Assembly (NCBI GenBank): GCA_023935145.1
Contig: CM043699.1
Coordinates: 105,103,536-105,167,535, forward strand
From: Bretschneidera sinensis
Taxonomy: Eukaryota; Streptophyta; Magnoliopsida; Brassicales; Akaniaceae
Direction: 5' to 3'
DNA length: 64,000 bases
Part shown: positions 1-10,774 of the stretch, piece by piece
Position numbering within the stretch: the first letter of the stretch is position 1
Layout of the letters: every line of letters begins with the position of its first letter
The notes under the pieces: generated by a model
Told to the model about the DNA's origin: nothing
Seen by the model: the letters and a program-made list of their open reading frames with translations, nothing else
The model's database searches: none
Made by a program: the position numbers and the translations under genes

Positions 1-527
1 GACCATCTTATCCGGATACCCGGGTTAATCAACATGGAAAACCGGGAGTAGATACCATGCCCTAGGTCTCATGTGGTTGTCGATTTCCACAGTACCTATG
101 CTTTCTTAAGGAACAACTCAAGCAGATACCATGCTGAATCCCTTAAGGAAGAAAAGAGTTAGAGTAGATACCATGCCTAACTCGTTGCTTAGGGAAATCA
201 ATAGCTTAAGGAGTAGATACCATGCCCTTAGGTTGGCAACCAGTAGGTACACATAATATGGCTAGAGCACTGATACTTTATACAAAATCGGGAATGTATG
301 ACTAGTGGTGGATATCAAAGCCCTATGTCTTTATTATTATCAAATCACCCTTCAGTTTATTATTTCTATCTTTTTACATTGCAATTATAATTCTAAATCG
401 AACTTTACCAATCCCTGTGGAGATGATCTTGCATTCGCACACTATGCTACACTATTGACCTTGTGCACTTGCAAGTAAAACAAGTGCGATTATTTACCCA
501 TTTATTTAGGTATATTTTCGCACAACA
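1..527 (+). repeat. Right-hand part of an Athila-like LTR (family of elements A and B)
   Basis: This stretch matches, base for base over long runs, the last ~530 bases of the LTRs ending at 13887, 21405, 24213 and 31739. The shared text includes the block around 'gggttaatcaacatgg', the repeated 'accatgc' segments and the terminal part ending in cgcacaaca at 527. It ends exactly where chromovirus LTR sequence resumes (accgtctc from 528), so it is a separate insertion into the 5' LTR of the surrounding chromovirus. Its left end, and therefore whether it is a solo LTR or the end of a full element, lies outside the window. The probable 5-bp duplication would be accgt (528-532). Confidence 0.8.
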
Positions 528-566
528 ACCGTCTCAGGGGTGGCCAACGCGGGATGAGTCGTTACA
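528..566 (+). repeat. 3' end of the chromovirus 5' LTR
   Basis: These 39 bases (cgtctc...gggatgagtcgttaca) correspond to the end of the chromovirus LTR seen complete in reverse at 2140-4050 and in the 3' LTR ending at 32011. They run directly into a primer binding site, which fixes the LTR end at about 566. Confidence 0.8.
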
Positions 567-570
567 ATTT

Positions 571-582
571 TGGTATCAGAGC
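571..582 (+). other. Primer binding site, initiator tRNA-Met type
   Basis: The sequence tggtatcagagc follows the LTR end by a few bases. This is the usual complement of the plant initiator tRNA-Met 3' end used by copia elements and chromoviruses. It marks the start of the internal region. Confidence 0.85.
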
Positions 583-668
583 ATTAGGTTTTATGATTCT
601 GTAGACTGTATAAGAAATTAAAGAAGTGAAAGATCTAAATAAGCTATATGTTAATGTAGAGTCTGAGG

Positions 669-2134
669 ATGACACGTGGACGTGCTAGAGCTAGAGGTAG
701 AATTCTAAATCAGATGGGACGTGGTAGACCCCCAATATTTAGAAGAACTGAAGTAGAGGGGGAAGTTGAGTCTGTGGTTCCTGCGAGAGAACATATTGAT
801 AGTGCATTTGCTATTAGTAGAGCTGGGAGAGAATCTGAGGTTAGGATAAATGAATTGAGAGAAGCTCTTGATCATGCTATAGAGAGGATGAATGCAGTTG
901 AAGAAAGGGTTGATAATTTGCAGAGGACATTAGAGAAGAAGGGTAGAATAGAACCTGATGTGGTGAGACAAGAGGTTCATAAGGGAGAAGATGTGTTTGC
1001 ACATGAGATACAAGGTGACTGTTTTGTGAAATTTCTTAAGTTTAAATCGCAGTCTTTTAGAGGATCTGTAAATCCTGTGGAAGCTGAGTAGTGGATTAGA
1101 CATGTTGAGAAATATTTTGAGATCTTACCAGTGACAGATAGACAAAAGGTTGCTTTTGCTTTCTTTATGCTGGAAGGTAAGGCTTCACAATGGTGGGAGG
1201 ATATTCTGCACAGGGTGAGTACACAGGTAACCTTTAACTTGGAGTAAGTTTAAGGACGAGTTCTTTGCAAAATATTTTTCAGATACATTTTGGGCACAGC
1301 AAGAGAGAGATTTTATTCTTCTAAGGCAGTGTGATTTATCGATGGCTAAATATTATAGTAGATTTATAGCTCTATCAAGGTTTCTACCTGAATTAGTGAA
1401 TACGAAAGATAAGAAATGTAAGAGATTTTTTGATGGATTACACTATGAAATTCTGACTAAACTCTCTTATATGGGCATTGGGAATTATGCCATACTAGTG
1501 GATAAAGCATTACACATTGAGAAGGATTTGAAGGAGTTTAGAGGTATGAGAGAGTGGCTAAAGAAGTCTAGATTTGAGGGAATTAAATATAGTGGTAGTA
1601 TGAGTGTGTAGGGTGGGAGACCACCCCAGAGGGGGCGATCCTTGTTACAAGAAACTGTAATGCAAAGTCAGAGGCAAACAGGATCTGTTGCTTCTGTAGC
1701 TCAGAGTAATATCAGTAGGATCCCTAGATTTGGGAAACAAGCTATAGGAAGTGGGAGTTATAATAGATAAGTAAGTATGCCATCAAGGGAAGGTGGTAAT
1801 CTAATGTATGATCGAGAACCAAGGGTTTGCTTGATATGTAATCAGATGGAGCATCTATCTCAGAATTTCCTTACGCAGGTATGCTTCGTATGTGGTGAGG
1901 GAGGACATATTGGTGTAGATTTTCTAGTGGGTAAATCTGCTGATGTAGGCATTGGAAGTGTTGGTAGAAGATCAATGGAGAGAGGTGATGGATCAGGAAG
2001 TGTGTGGGGCAGAGGTAGAGGATCAATATCTGAGAGAGGACATGGTAGCTAGTTAAAGTCCAGAGATAGCAGAGTTTGTGCATTGACCAAACAAAATGCA
2101 CAAGCCACTCTTGATGTTGCTATGGGTATGATAT
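669..2134 (+). pseudogene. Chromovirus gag, broken
   Basis: An ATG at 669 opens a basic N-terminus (RGRARARGR), followed by a coiled-coil-like stretch and then the retrotransposon gag core (EWIRHVEKYFEILP, KASQWWED near 1090-1205). A TAG at 1089 interrupts the core, a frameshift lies near 1240-1260, and further stops lie at 1609, 1768 and 2050. The C-terminal part has two CCHC-type zinc knuckles (1828-1870 and 1888-1925), each with the last cysteine replaced by phenylalanine. The reading frame continues into protease after the reversed solo LTR. Nucleocapsid function is therefore lost on several counts. Confidence 0.8.
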
Positions 2135-2139
2135 CTATC
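2135..2139. other. Target-site duplication ctatc, left copy
   Basis: The five bases ctatc sit immediately left of the reversed solo LTR and are repeated exactly at 4051-4055. Together they mark a clean LTR-retrotransposon integration between gag and protease. Confidence 0.9.
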
Positions 2140-4050
2140 TGTAACGACTCATCCCGGGTTGGCCAACCCCGAGACGGTGTCATCACATTTTGAGAATCCC
2201 AACACGACACGTATATGCAACAAATACTAATAGAAATTTTTGTTTTAATCCTCAACCCTCAATAGGGGAGATATGTAAATCTGATATTAATTTACACATA
2301 ATATACTACGTAAGATATATGAATATTTATAAATAAAATATTTATTTCATTTTCTCACTAGTCTGAGGATATTGACACGTATGTGGCTTACAGAAATTGG
2401 ATCCGTCTGACTCTCAACCCACTAGACTATTTGTCCTGTCTGTTACCTGAAATCATTGTACAATGAGGGATGAGCTTCACAAGTTCAGTGAATTAAATTT
2501 ACTAAAAGTATTCCAATTTCATAAATAGCCCTTTAATATTTAATAATTTATTTCTCCTATACTGGATAATAGCATAATGTCTAACATTTAAATAATTCTC
2601 ATATTATCATATTGCTATGTCTTTTTTCTCTTTGTCTTACTGTAACTATCTCTCTCTGGGAGACTCATCCATCTATAAATAAATTCACAATAATATACCA
2701 CACATCAGCATTTCAACAATGCAAGCAATAATTAAAATAGATGCAATTCATGAATGATTATGATGAGAACGTCTTCCCACCTGTCGACAAGTTATTATTA
2801 TCTTAGACCAGCCCCTTCCCGGTTCTTTACAGCCTATCCCGGCTGTCACATAATTTATTTCCAGCATATACCGGCTGTCATGATGTCCCTTTTATTTTCA
2901 GCATATGCCGGCTGTCACGGTTGTTCCATTAGACCGGCCTCTTCCCAGTTCTTTCGGTTATCTTATTTAATGCATATGCATATGAACAATGATATGAAAT
3001 ATGCATATGAACAATAATATAAACACAACATAAATTCAAAATATTTAAATTAATTATTCGGTCTTTCCCCAACTTTCTGCTTAATAACTTTCACAATTTT
3101 CTTCTCCTCATATATCATATCAATTTATTCACCAAACTAGTCAAAATCTCTTTATCACCATCATTATTAAATCAACTCATTATTCTAATAATATTTCTTT
3201 TCACATAATAATTTTCTACGTGTCCAATATTCATATCATGCATATCAATTTAATTTTTATCTACCACCAAGCATAAACTAATAATTTATTTTAATATTAT
3301 TACTAGATATTTGATTTTTATTTAGATTACTTAAAGTAAATCCAACTCATCAAGTAGCACTTAAAGCTACCCGTGGATCACTTTCTTGCCTTTCCCGTTC
3401 TTTTCAAAAATTTCTCATGGTTGTTGGTCATCACCACCTGACATAATATCTATGTTAAATTTCTAATTATTTCTTCAATTCTTCATAAACCACACCCTTT
3501 GAATTCTGGGAAATTTAATGAACGCTAAAAATTCAAAAATAAACATAATGTTTTTACCTTCTATTTTTTTGATAGCTTCTCGTAAGAATTTCCACTGTAA
3601 ACCTCTTCAAAATTTTGCTATTTCAACCTTTCTTTCAGTCCCCAAGCATTTAAAGAAGATGCGTAATGGAAGGAACTAAATGAGTTGGGTATGTGTAACT
3701 TAACGTTTACATATAAGCGTAAAATATATATATATATAGACGATTTGCTGCAACAGCAGCTCACAATTGTTTGTCAAAATGCATTTGGCAACTTCTAAAA
3801 ACTCACCACATATATGCCTTGTTGTCACACAACCAAGGCTTCCAATAGCACTTGGCAATTTCAAATCAAGTTGGCAGCAGGTGGCTGCCACCTACTACCA
3901 CGTTTTAATGTTCATAGATATATTTTTTTTCTTTCTATAATTTGCTTTATTCAAATACTAATAAACCTTTCACATATATTTTATTTTAAATTTCATGTCA
4001 TATTTATTAAATTATTTCTTTACCCTTACTTTACAAATACGGGTATTACA
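2140..4050 (-). repeat. Solo LTR of the chromovirus family, reverse orientation
   Basis: Read on the minus strand it begins tgtaataccc and ends gagtcgttaca, matching the start of the 3' LTR at 21912 and its end at 32011. It has TG...CA ends and a perfect 5-bp duplication (ctatc). No internal region is present, so it is a solo LTR left by LTR-LTR recombination. At 1911 bp it is about 560 bp longer than the summed 3' LTR pieces of the host element; the surplus lies roughly in 3430-3960. That part includes a (TA)n run at about 3725-3739 and a hairpin (tggcagc/gctgcca, 3872-3890). A three-copy repeat containing 'ccggctgtca' is visible at 2818-2935. Confidence 0.9.
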
Positions 4051-4055
4051 CTATC

Positions 4056-4500
4056 CTTGGTATACCTGCTAGATTATTGATTAATCCTGGTATAACCCAT
4101 TCTTTTGCATCCAGTGTTTATATGAAATCTATTGATGCTAGTGCTAGTTCTTTGATGCATGCGATTATTGTTGAGGTTCCTACTCGGAATAAGGTTATTA
4201 TTATCAGGACAATTTATCTAGGTTGTGTGATTAATATGACTGATAGAGAATTTGAAGTTGATTTTTTTGCCTTTAGATATGACAGATTTTGATTTAATTC
4301 TGTGGATGAATTGGTTATCTGCATATCATGCTTGGGTAGATTGTTTTAGAAAGAATGTGGTGTTCAAAATACCCGAACAGAAGGAGTTTAATTTTCAGGG
4401 AGAACGTAAGATATTTGCCAATTGTCTTATTTCTGCCCTGACTACTAATAAATGGTTGAATAAGGGTTATGAGGGGTATTTGACATATGTGGTGGATTCT
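4056..4500 (+). pseudogene. Chromovirus aspartic protease region
   Basis: The frame reads ...GIPARLLINPGITHSFAS, the retropepsin active-site segment normally carrying D-[ST/P]-G-[AS]. Here the catalytic aspartate is asparagine (codon AAT at about 4084). A frameshift follows near 4262, where EFEVDFFAF gives way to the frame containing LPLDMTDFDLILWMNWLSAYHAWVDC, the conserved second half of the protease domain. The retropepsin would be inactive even if the frame were open. Confidence 0.75.
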
Positions 4501-5880
4501 AGCAAGGAGGTCAGGAATTTAGAAGAAATCTTGGTAGTGAAAGATTTTTCTGACATTTTCCCTGAGGAGTTGGCTGGGTTGCCTCCCAATAGAGAGATTG
4601 AGTTTTCTATTGAGGTGATTCCAGGATCTGCACCCATATCTATAGCACCTTATAGAATGGCACCAGATGAATTGAGAGAGTTGAAAGTTCACCTTCAGGA
4701 GTTGCTAGATAAACAATTTATTTGACCTAGTATGTCATCTTGGGGAGCCCCTATGTTGTTTGTCAAAGAGAATGATGGGACAATGAGATTGTGTATTGAT
4801 TATAGACAGTTGAATAAGATCACCATCAAGAATAGATATCCTTTGCCCAGGATAGATGATATATTCGAACAGTTACAGAGAGCTATGGTATTTTCTAAGA
4901 TAGACTTGGGATCGAGTTATCATCAATTGAGAATAAAAGAGAGGGACGTGCCTAAGACTGCTTTTAGGACACATCATGGCCATCATGAGTTCCTAGTGAT
5001 GCCATTTGGGTTGACTAATGCTCCTGCAGCATTTATGGATCTAATGAATCGGGTTTTTAAACCATTCTTGGATAGATTTGTGATTGTGTTTATTGATGAT
5101 ATTCTGGTATATTCCAAGAATGAAGAGGAGCATATGCAACATTTAGAGATAGTGTTAGAAATTCTAAGGAGAGAGAAATTATATGCAAAGTTCTCTAAAT
5201 GTGAGTTTTGGTTGAGTGAAATATCTTTCTTGGGGCATGTTGCGTCGGGAGAGGGAATAACAGTTGACCTACAGAAAGTAAAAGCGATATTGAATTGGGA
5301 AAGACCCGCTAGTGTAACTGAAATTAGAAGCTTTTTGGGGTTGGCTGGTTATTATAGGAGGTTTATCCAAAAAATTTCTATTATTGTTGGACCATTGACT
5401 AGATTGATCAGGAAGGAAGTGAAGTTTAGGTGGTCAGAAGAATGTGAAAGGAGTTTCTAGTTGTTAAAAGAAAAATTGACTACTACCCCGGTATTAGTAC
5501 TTCCTTCTGGTGACGAAGGATTTGTAGTATATAGTGATGCACCACATCAGGGGTTGGGATGTGTGTTGATGCAACATAGGAGAGTTATAGCTTATGCATC
5601 TAGGCAATTGAAGAACCATGAGAGGAATTACCCAACCCATGATTTAGAATTGACTGCCATAGTTTTCGCTTTGAAGATTTGGAGACATCATCTGTATGGC
5701 AACTGTGAAATTTTTACTGATTATAAAAGTTTAACGTATTTACCTACCCAGAAAGAGTTGAATTTGAGGTAGAGGAGGTGGATGGAGTTAATTAGTGATT
5801 ATGACTGTACAATTCATTATCATCCAGGAAAGGCTAATTTAGTAGCTAATGCATTGAGTAAAAAGGCTACAGGGAGATTA
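4501..5880 (+). pseudogene. Chromovirus reverse transcriptase and RNase H
   Basis: The linker EEILVVKDFSDIFPEELAGLPP leads into [12 protein letters not shown] (about 4790), [14 protein letters not shown], then the catalytic FIDDILVYS (about 5089-5115), [10 protein letters not shown] and the connection domain. RNase H follows with [34 protein letters not shown] and [10 protein letters not shown]. It would be a good RT by motif, but three in-frame stops interrupt it: TGA at 4723, TAG at 5458 and TAG at 5770. The first sits where Arg (CGA) is usual and the other two where Gln (CAG) is usual. The frame is otherwise collinear. Confidence 0.9.
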
Positions 5881-6199
5881 GTTGCTGTTATGAGTCATAA
5901 TACTAGCTTGATGATAGAATTAAGAAAATTGAGGATGTATGTTGAGTGTCAATGATAAAGGAATATTGATGGCAAATATGGTGGTACAATCTTCTATTAT
6001 TGATTGTTTATTACAGATGCAGGGTAGAGATGAAGGGATAAAGAATATCAGACATGAAGTATTGAGTAGGAAGCCGACTGAGTTTAGAATTTGATAAGAT
6101 GGTATGGTGGTATTGGGGCATTGAGTTTGTGTTCCTAATGATGTGGAGATGAGAAATGAGATACTAAGGGACGCTTATGATTCTGTATATTCTATGCAC

Positions 6200-6948
6200 T
6201 CGAGTAATAATAAGATGTACAAGGGTTGAGACAGAATTATTGGTGATAAGGGATGAAGAAGGATGTAGCGAAACATATTTCTAGATGTTTGACTTGTCAA
6301 CAAGTGAAGTCTGAGAATAGACATCCAGTAGGTTTATTATAACCTCTTCCAGTACCTGAGTGGCCATGGGAGAACGTGAGCATGGATTTTGTTTTTGGTT
6401 TTCCCTGTACCCAAAAATGGTCATGACACTATATGGGTTATAGTAGATAGACTTTCTAAGTCTTCACATTTTCTTCCTATTAAAACTACGGGGAGTCCTG
6501 AAAAGTTGGATGAACTGTATGTAGCAGAGATTATAAGATTACATGGAATACCTTTGAGCATTGTATCAGATAGAGATTCTAGATTTACCTCTAGATTTTG
6601 GAGAGGTTTTCGAGAAGTTATGGGTACGCAATTGTAGTTTAGTATAGCTTTTCATCCACAAACTAATGGGCAGATGGAGAGGATCATCAGAATACTAGAA
6701 GATATGTTGAGGACAAGTATATTGAGTTTTTCAGTGAGCTGGAATGCTTATTTTCCTTTGATCAAGTTTGCATACAATAATCAGTATCAAACTAGTATTG
6801 GGAGGGCACCATTTAAGGCTTTATATGGTAGGAGGTGTAGAACTCCAGTATGCTAGGAAGAAGTTGGAGAGAGAAAGATATTTGGTCCAGAAATGATAGA
6901 ATTGACTACTAAAATGATCAAACTAGTTATAAAGAACCTTGGAGCAGC
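6200..6948 (+). pseudogene. Chromovirus integrase, N-terminal and core
   Basis: The HHCC zinc-binding end is recognisable around 6250-6320 (HISRCLTCQQVK). It is followed by the core: a first Asp near 6382 (SMDFV), the second Asp in IVSDRDSRFTSRFW (about 6567), and the Glu region FHPQTNGQMERIIR, here with Met before Glu (about 6650-6690). Frameshifts near 6390 and a TAG at 6635 break it. The frame is cut at 6948 by Athila-like element A and resumes at 21411. Confidence 0.85.
6944..6948. other. Target-site duplication gcagc of element A
   Basis: gcagc precedes the 5' LTR of element A and recurs at 21406-21410 directly after its 3' LTR. This supports element A as a single insertion of about 14.5 kb including its nested LINE. 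Confidence 0.8.
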
Positions 6949-7015
6949 TGATAAGTGCTTAAATAGTCATATTTAAGCCCCTTAATTTACGTTTGTTAAG
7001 CTCTTTGGTTAACTA

Positions 7016-7033
7016 TTTTAATAGATTCTATTT
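7016..7033. other. LINE target-site duplication, left copy
   Basis: The sequence around ttaatagattctattt is repeated at 12692-12709 as ttagtagattctattt, with one visible mismatch. A target duplication of roughly 16-18 bp is typical of L1-type target-primed integration. The uninterrupted target can be seen in the 3' LTR at about 20218-20236. Confidence 0.75.
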
Positions 7034-7045
7034 TTTTTTTTTTTT

Positions 7046-7419
7046 GATCTGTAAATAAACATGTATTGATTGATCAAAATGTACATAAAATTCACTGGGT
7101 ATACCCAGGAGATATACAAATGAGGCATATACAAAATAAACCTGAGGCTTATACCAAGCCTACAATGCTAAACAAGTCATCCCAACCATGGGAGCAAATA
7201 GGAGCCTGCTGGCCTAAACAGGCAGCCCACATAACAATAACCAACCAAAGTAGCTTACAAGAGATCTGGGCATACCCAGGGGAACACAAGAAAACAGTAC
7301 AGCAAAAGGGGGAGGAGCCAAATCTTGAACAAAACACTACAGGGTATACCTGAAGATACAAGAGAAATAAGCAAACAACCAACCCCCATTCATAAGATTG
7401 TATACAGTAAGGCTGGAAC
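7046..7419 (-). other. LINE copy 1 3' UTR
   Basis: About 370 bases lie between the ORF2 stop (7420-7422) and the poly-A. They carry repeats of a 'gggtatacccagg' type segment (near 7096, 7272 and 7342). The corresponding region of copy 2 (61006-61205) has similar 'ctgggtatgcccagtg' segments. Such short imperfect palindromes near a LINE 3' end may be recognised by the reverse transcriptase, which is inference. Confidence 0.6.
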
Positions 7420-10400
7420 TTACAGCAGCAGCCTATATTCAGGGCAAGCAGCATAGACACTTCTATATATACCAATATGAATTTTCTTCATTAAACTGGC
7501 AGGTAAGGCAGGAGCTTTGTCAAAGATCTTGGCATTTCTGGCCAGCTATATATAGTAGACTGAGCTTGCAAGGGCTATCTTCCTGGCCACTGCAGGAGGG
7601 CTTGTGCCTTTGGCCTTTAAAGTCCATCTAATAGCACTCTCAGTTGTTCTCATTTGCCTTCTACACCCAAGCCAATTATTGATGGAATCCCATATTTCCT
7701 TGCTGACTCTGCAGGAGAAGAAAAGGTGGTCCTTGGTCTCAACCTGGTCAGAACAAAGAGGGCATAGCTTGTCATTCCCTTCAAGGTTGAGCTTATCTTT
7801 TGTGAGGAGTCTGTCCCTAACAGCCAGCCAAAGAATGAATGATTGTTTAGGGGGGCAGTGTCCATTCCAGACTAGGGAAACCCATCTGACCTCACTGACT
7901 TTCTGCCTCATAGCATTATACACTTTCTTAATGCTCAGCTCATCATGCAGCCTCCATTCCATAAGCTTGTTAGTAGCTTGCAGTGGACAAGGGGGCTGGC
8001 CAACCATCTCATCTCTGATTTCCAGGATCCTCTTCCAGAGGGGAGAGTCATCCTTGTTTGCCTTGATCTCCCATAAGGTTTTGTTCATGAGATAATAGTG
8101 ATGTACCCATTGGATCCATAGGGAGTCTTTCTTCATATGGATATTCCATAAGACTCTTGCAAGAAGAGCCTTGTTCTAAGTTTTGAGCTCCACCAGCCCA
8201 AGACCCCCCCTCAGATTTAGGCTTACATATGTCAGCCCATGCAATAAGAGCTTTTCTCATGCCCCCATTCTTACCATTCCAGAGGAAGGTTCTACAAAGC
8301 CTGACTATCTTTTCAAGGATGTTGTCATAGATTGGAAAGATTGCAAGACAGAAGCATTCCACTCCTTGGAGCACTGATTTGATAAGCTCAGTTCTCCCAG
8401 CATATGATAAAGAGGAGCCAGCCCGTACATTGATATAGCCAGAGATTTTCTCAATAAGGGGGGCATAATGTGTAGCATTCAACCTTGCAGAGGTAAGAGG
8501 GACCCCTAAGTACTTGAATGGGAGGCAGCCATCCTCCATTCCAGTGCATCTTCTGATTTTCATAAGCTTCTTAGGCTTCACACCCGCATGGAAGATGTTA
8601 GATTTTGCAAGGCTAGCCTTGAGACCTGAGCATTCACTGAAGGTATTGACATATTTCATGAGCATTCCCACTGATTTAGCCTCCTCTCTAGCAAACAAAA
8701 TCAGATCATCAGCAAAGGCCAGGTGAGTAATTTTGAGCTTGTCACACTTGGGGTGAAATCTGAACCCCTTTTTCTCATTCAATCTCCTGAGCAGCCTTGA
8801 TAAGTATTCCATTATCAACACAAAGAGGTAGGGAGAAAGTGGATCACCTTGTCTCAAGCCTCTTTTGCCTTTGAAGAATCCATGCAGGCTACCATTTATG
8901 GATAAAGAATATGTAGTTGTAGTGACACACTCCATAATCCATTCTTTGAACTTACCAGGGAACTCCAGGCCATCTAAAAGGCTGCTTAAGAACTCCCACT
9001 CCACAGTATCATAGGCTTTCCTGAGGTCAATTTTAATCATGCATCTAGGAGGGATTCTCTTTCTACAATACCTCCTGAGTAATTCCTAGACCAGGTAGAT
9101 GTTCTCAGCCATACTCCTGGCCTTAATGAAAGCAGCCTGTGCAGGGTTGACAATTTGATTCAAGCAGGGAGCCAATCCTGATGCAAGGATTTTGGAGATT
9201 ACCTTGTAGATCACATTGCAACATGCTATGGGCCTGAAGTCCTCAACTTTAGAGGCTTGCTTACCTTTGGGGATCAAAACAAGGGAGGAGTGGTTGAACT
9301 GCTTTAGTAGTTTCCCATTCAAGAAGAATTCTTGGACAGCCTCTATAATCTCTTTGTGGACAACCTCCCATGCTTTCTTGTAGAACTTAGATGAGAAACA
9401 ATCTGGACCAGGGGATTTTTCTTCCCCTATGCTCCACAAAGCAGCCTTGATCTCTTCCTCTGTGACATTCCTGACCAAATCAACAGCCTGGCTTTCTTGA
9501 AGAACTGGCCCCCCTCTAATAACTTCCATCTCAATAGGGTTACATCTGCCAAAGGAGCCTAAAAGCTCCTTGTAGAACCTTGTGAATTCCTAGACCACTT
9601 CAATTTCAGAAGTTGTTTGATTACCATTGGCAGCTCTTATAGATGCAATATGATTCTTGGAAGACTTCTTCTTGTCCAGGGCATGGAATAGTTTAGTCCC
9701 CCTATCACTATTGAGTAGGTACTTGCATTTAGCCTGTTGAGAAAAGAAGTTTCTCTCAGCCTCAGCAAGTTGAAATGTTTTCAGCCTTGCATTAACTACC
9801 CTCATTTGAAGCTCAATATCAGATGGGTTGTCATGGAGATCTTGCTGCAGGCTAGATAGCATGTTTGCAGCCTCCAAGGCTCTCTCAGATATATGACTGT
9901 AGTGGTTCTTATTGAGGTTCTTGAGGTGGGGTTTGAGGCCTTTCAAAAGCTTACATAGTATGAATTGCTTGGAGCCCCTCCCATGGCAGCCCCAAGAAGT
10001 TCTAATTATGTCTATGAACTTCTCATGCTCAGCCCACATGTTGAAGAATTTGAAAGATCTCCTACCCCCACAGACCTCATCCATCAAGCTAACAATACAG
10101 GGAGAATGATCAGAGAGGCACCCAGCAGGCAGAAAGGTAGCTTGAGCTCTCATCCCCTTTTGGAACCACATATGGTTAACCATTACTCTATCCAGCTTAC
10201 ACCATACTTTGTTGTTTGACCAGGTGAAGAAGCACCCACCTGCATTTACATCACTCAGCCCAGTCTCCCTACAACAGTAGGAGGGGTCTCTAATCTCATA
10301 ATCTGTTACAGGCAGCTCATTAGATTTTTCATCGATAGCAAAAACATTATTGAAATCACCCAAGACAAGCCAAGGGGAAGACAAATCATAGTAGAAATTA

Positions 10401-10774
10401 CAAAGATTGTCCCATAAAGGCCTCCTTAATACAATGGAGTTGAAGCCATACACAAAACTAATTACAAACTTACAAGAAGAGATTAAGCATGTAACATTAC
10501 AATGGATAACTTGAGGAGTAACTTCACTGGTAGATAGATTAACCTTTGAGGGGTCCCAAAATATCAAAATTTTGCCTGATGGGTGAGTGGAGAAGTTGTT
10601 GGCCTGGCTGCACATATTGAACTTGTTACCCATAATCTTAATCAACTTTGGTTCATCAAGCTTGCTTTCCAAAATTCCCATTATATCAACTTTGTTTTTC
10701 TTCATGAGGTGAACAACCCCATTGTGTTTCAGGGGCTTATGAATGCCCCTGATGTTCCAGCATGCCACTATCAT
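7420..10774 (-). pseudogene. LINE ORF2: endonuclease, reverse transcriptase, zinc-binding tail (copy 1)
   Basis: The protein is 1118 codons long after allowing for one extra base. Residues about 1-230 form the apurinic-type endonuclease (CWNIRG, LVLGDFNNV, LSDHSPC all present). The RT follows with SPGPDCFSSKFYKKAW, LIPKGKQASKVEDFRPIACCN, KAYDTVEWEFL, LRQGDPLSPYLFVL and the catalytic FADDLILFAR. The C-terminal zf-RVT region has KLCPLC...HLFFSC. Stops lie at 9588 and 9086, a frameshift lies in the C-run near 8203-8210, and another stop is at 7546. The start ATG overlaps the ORF1 stop (ATGA). Functions are those of L1 ORF2: nicking of the target and target-primed reverse transcription. Confidence 0.9.

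Noticed and set aside
7604..8095. Long plus-strand frame opposite LINE ORF2
   Set aside because: It is antisense to the reverse transcriptase tail and has no domain of its own.
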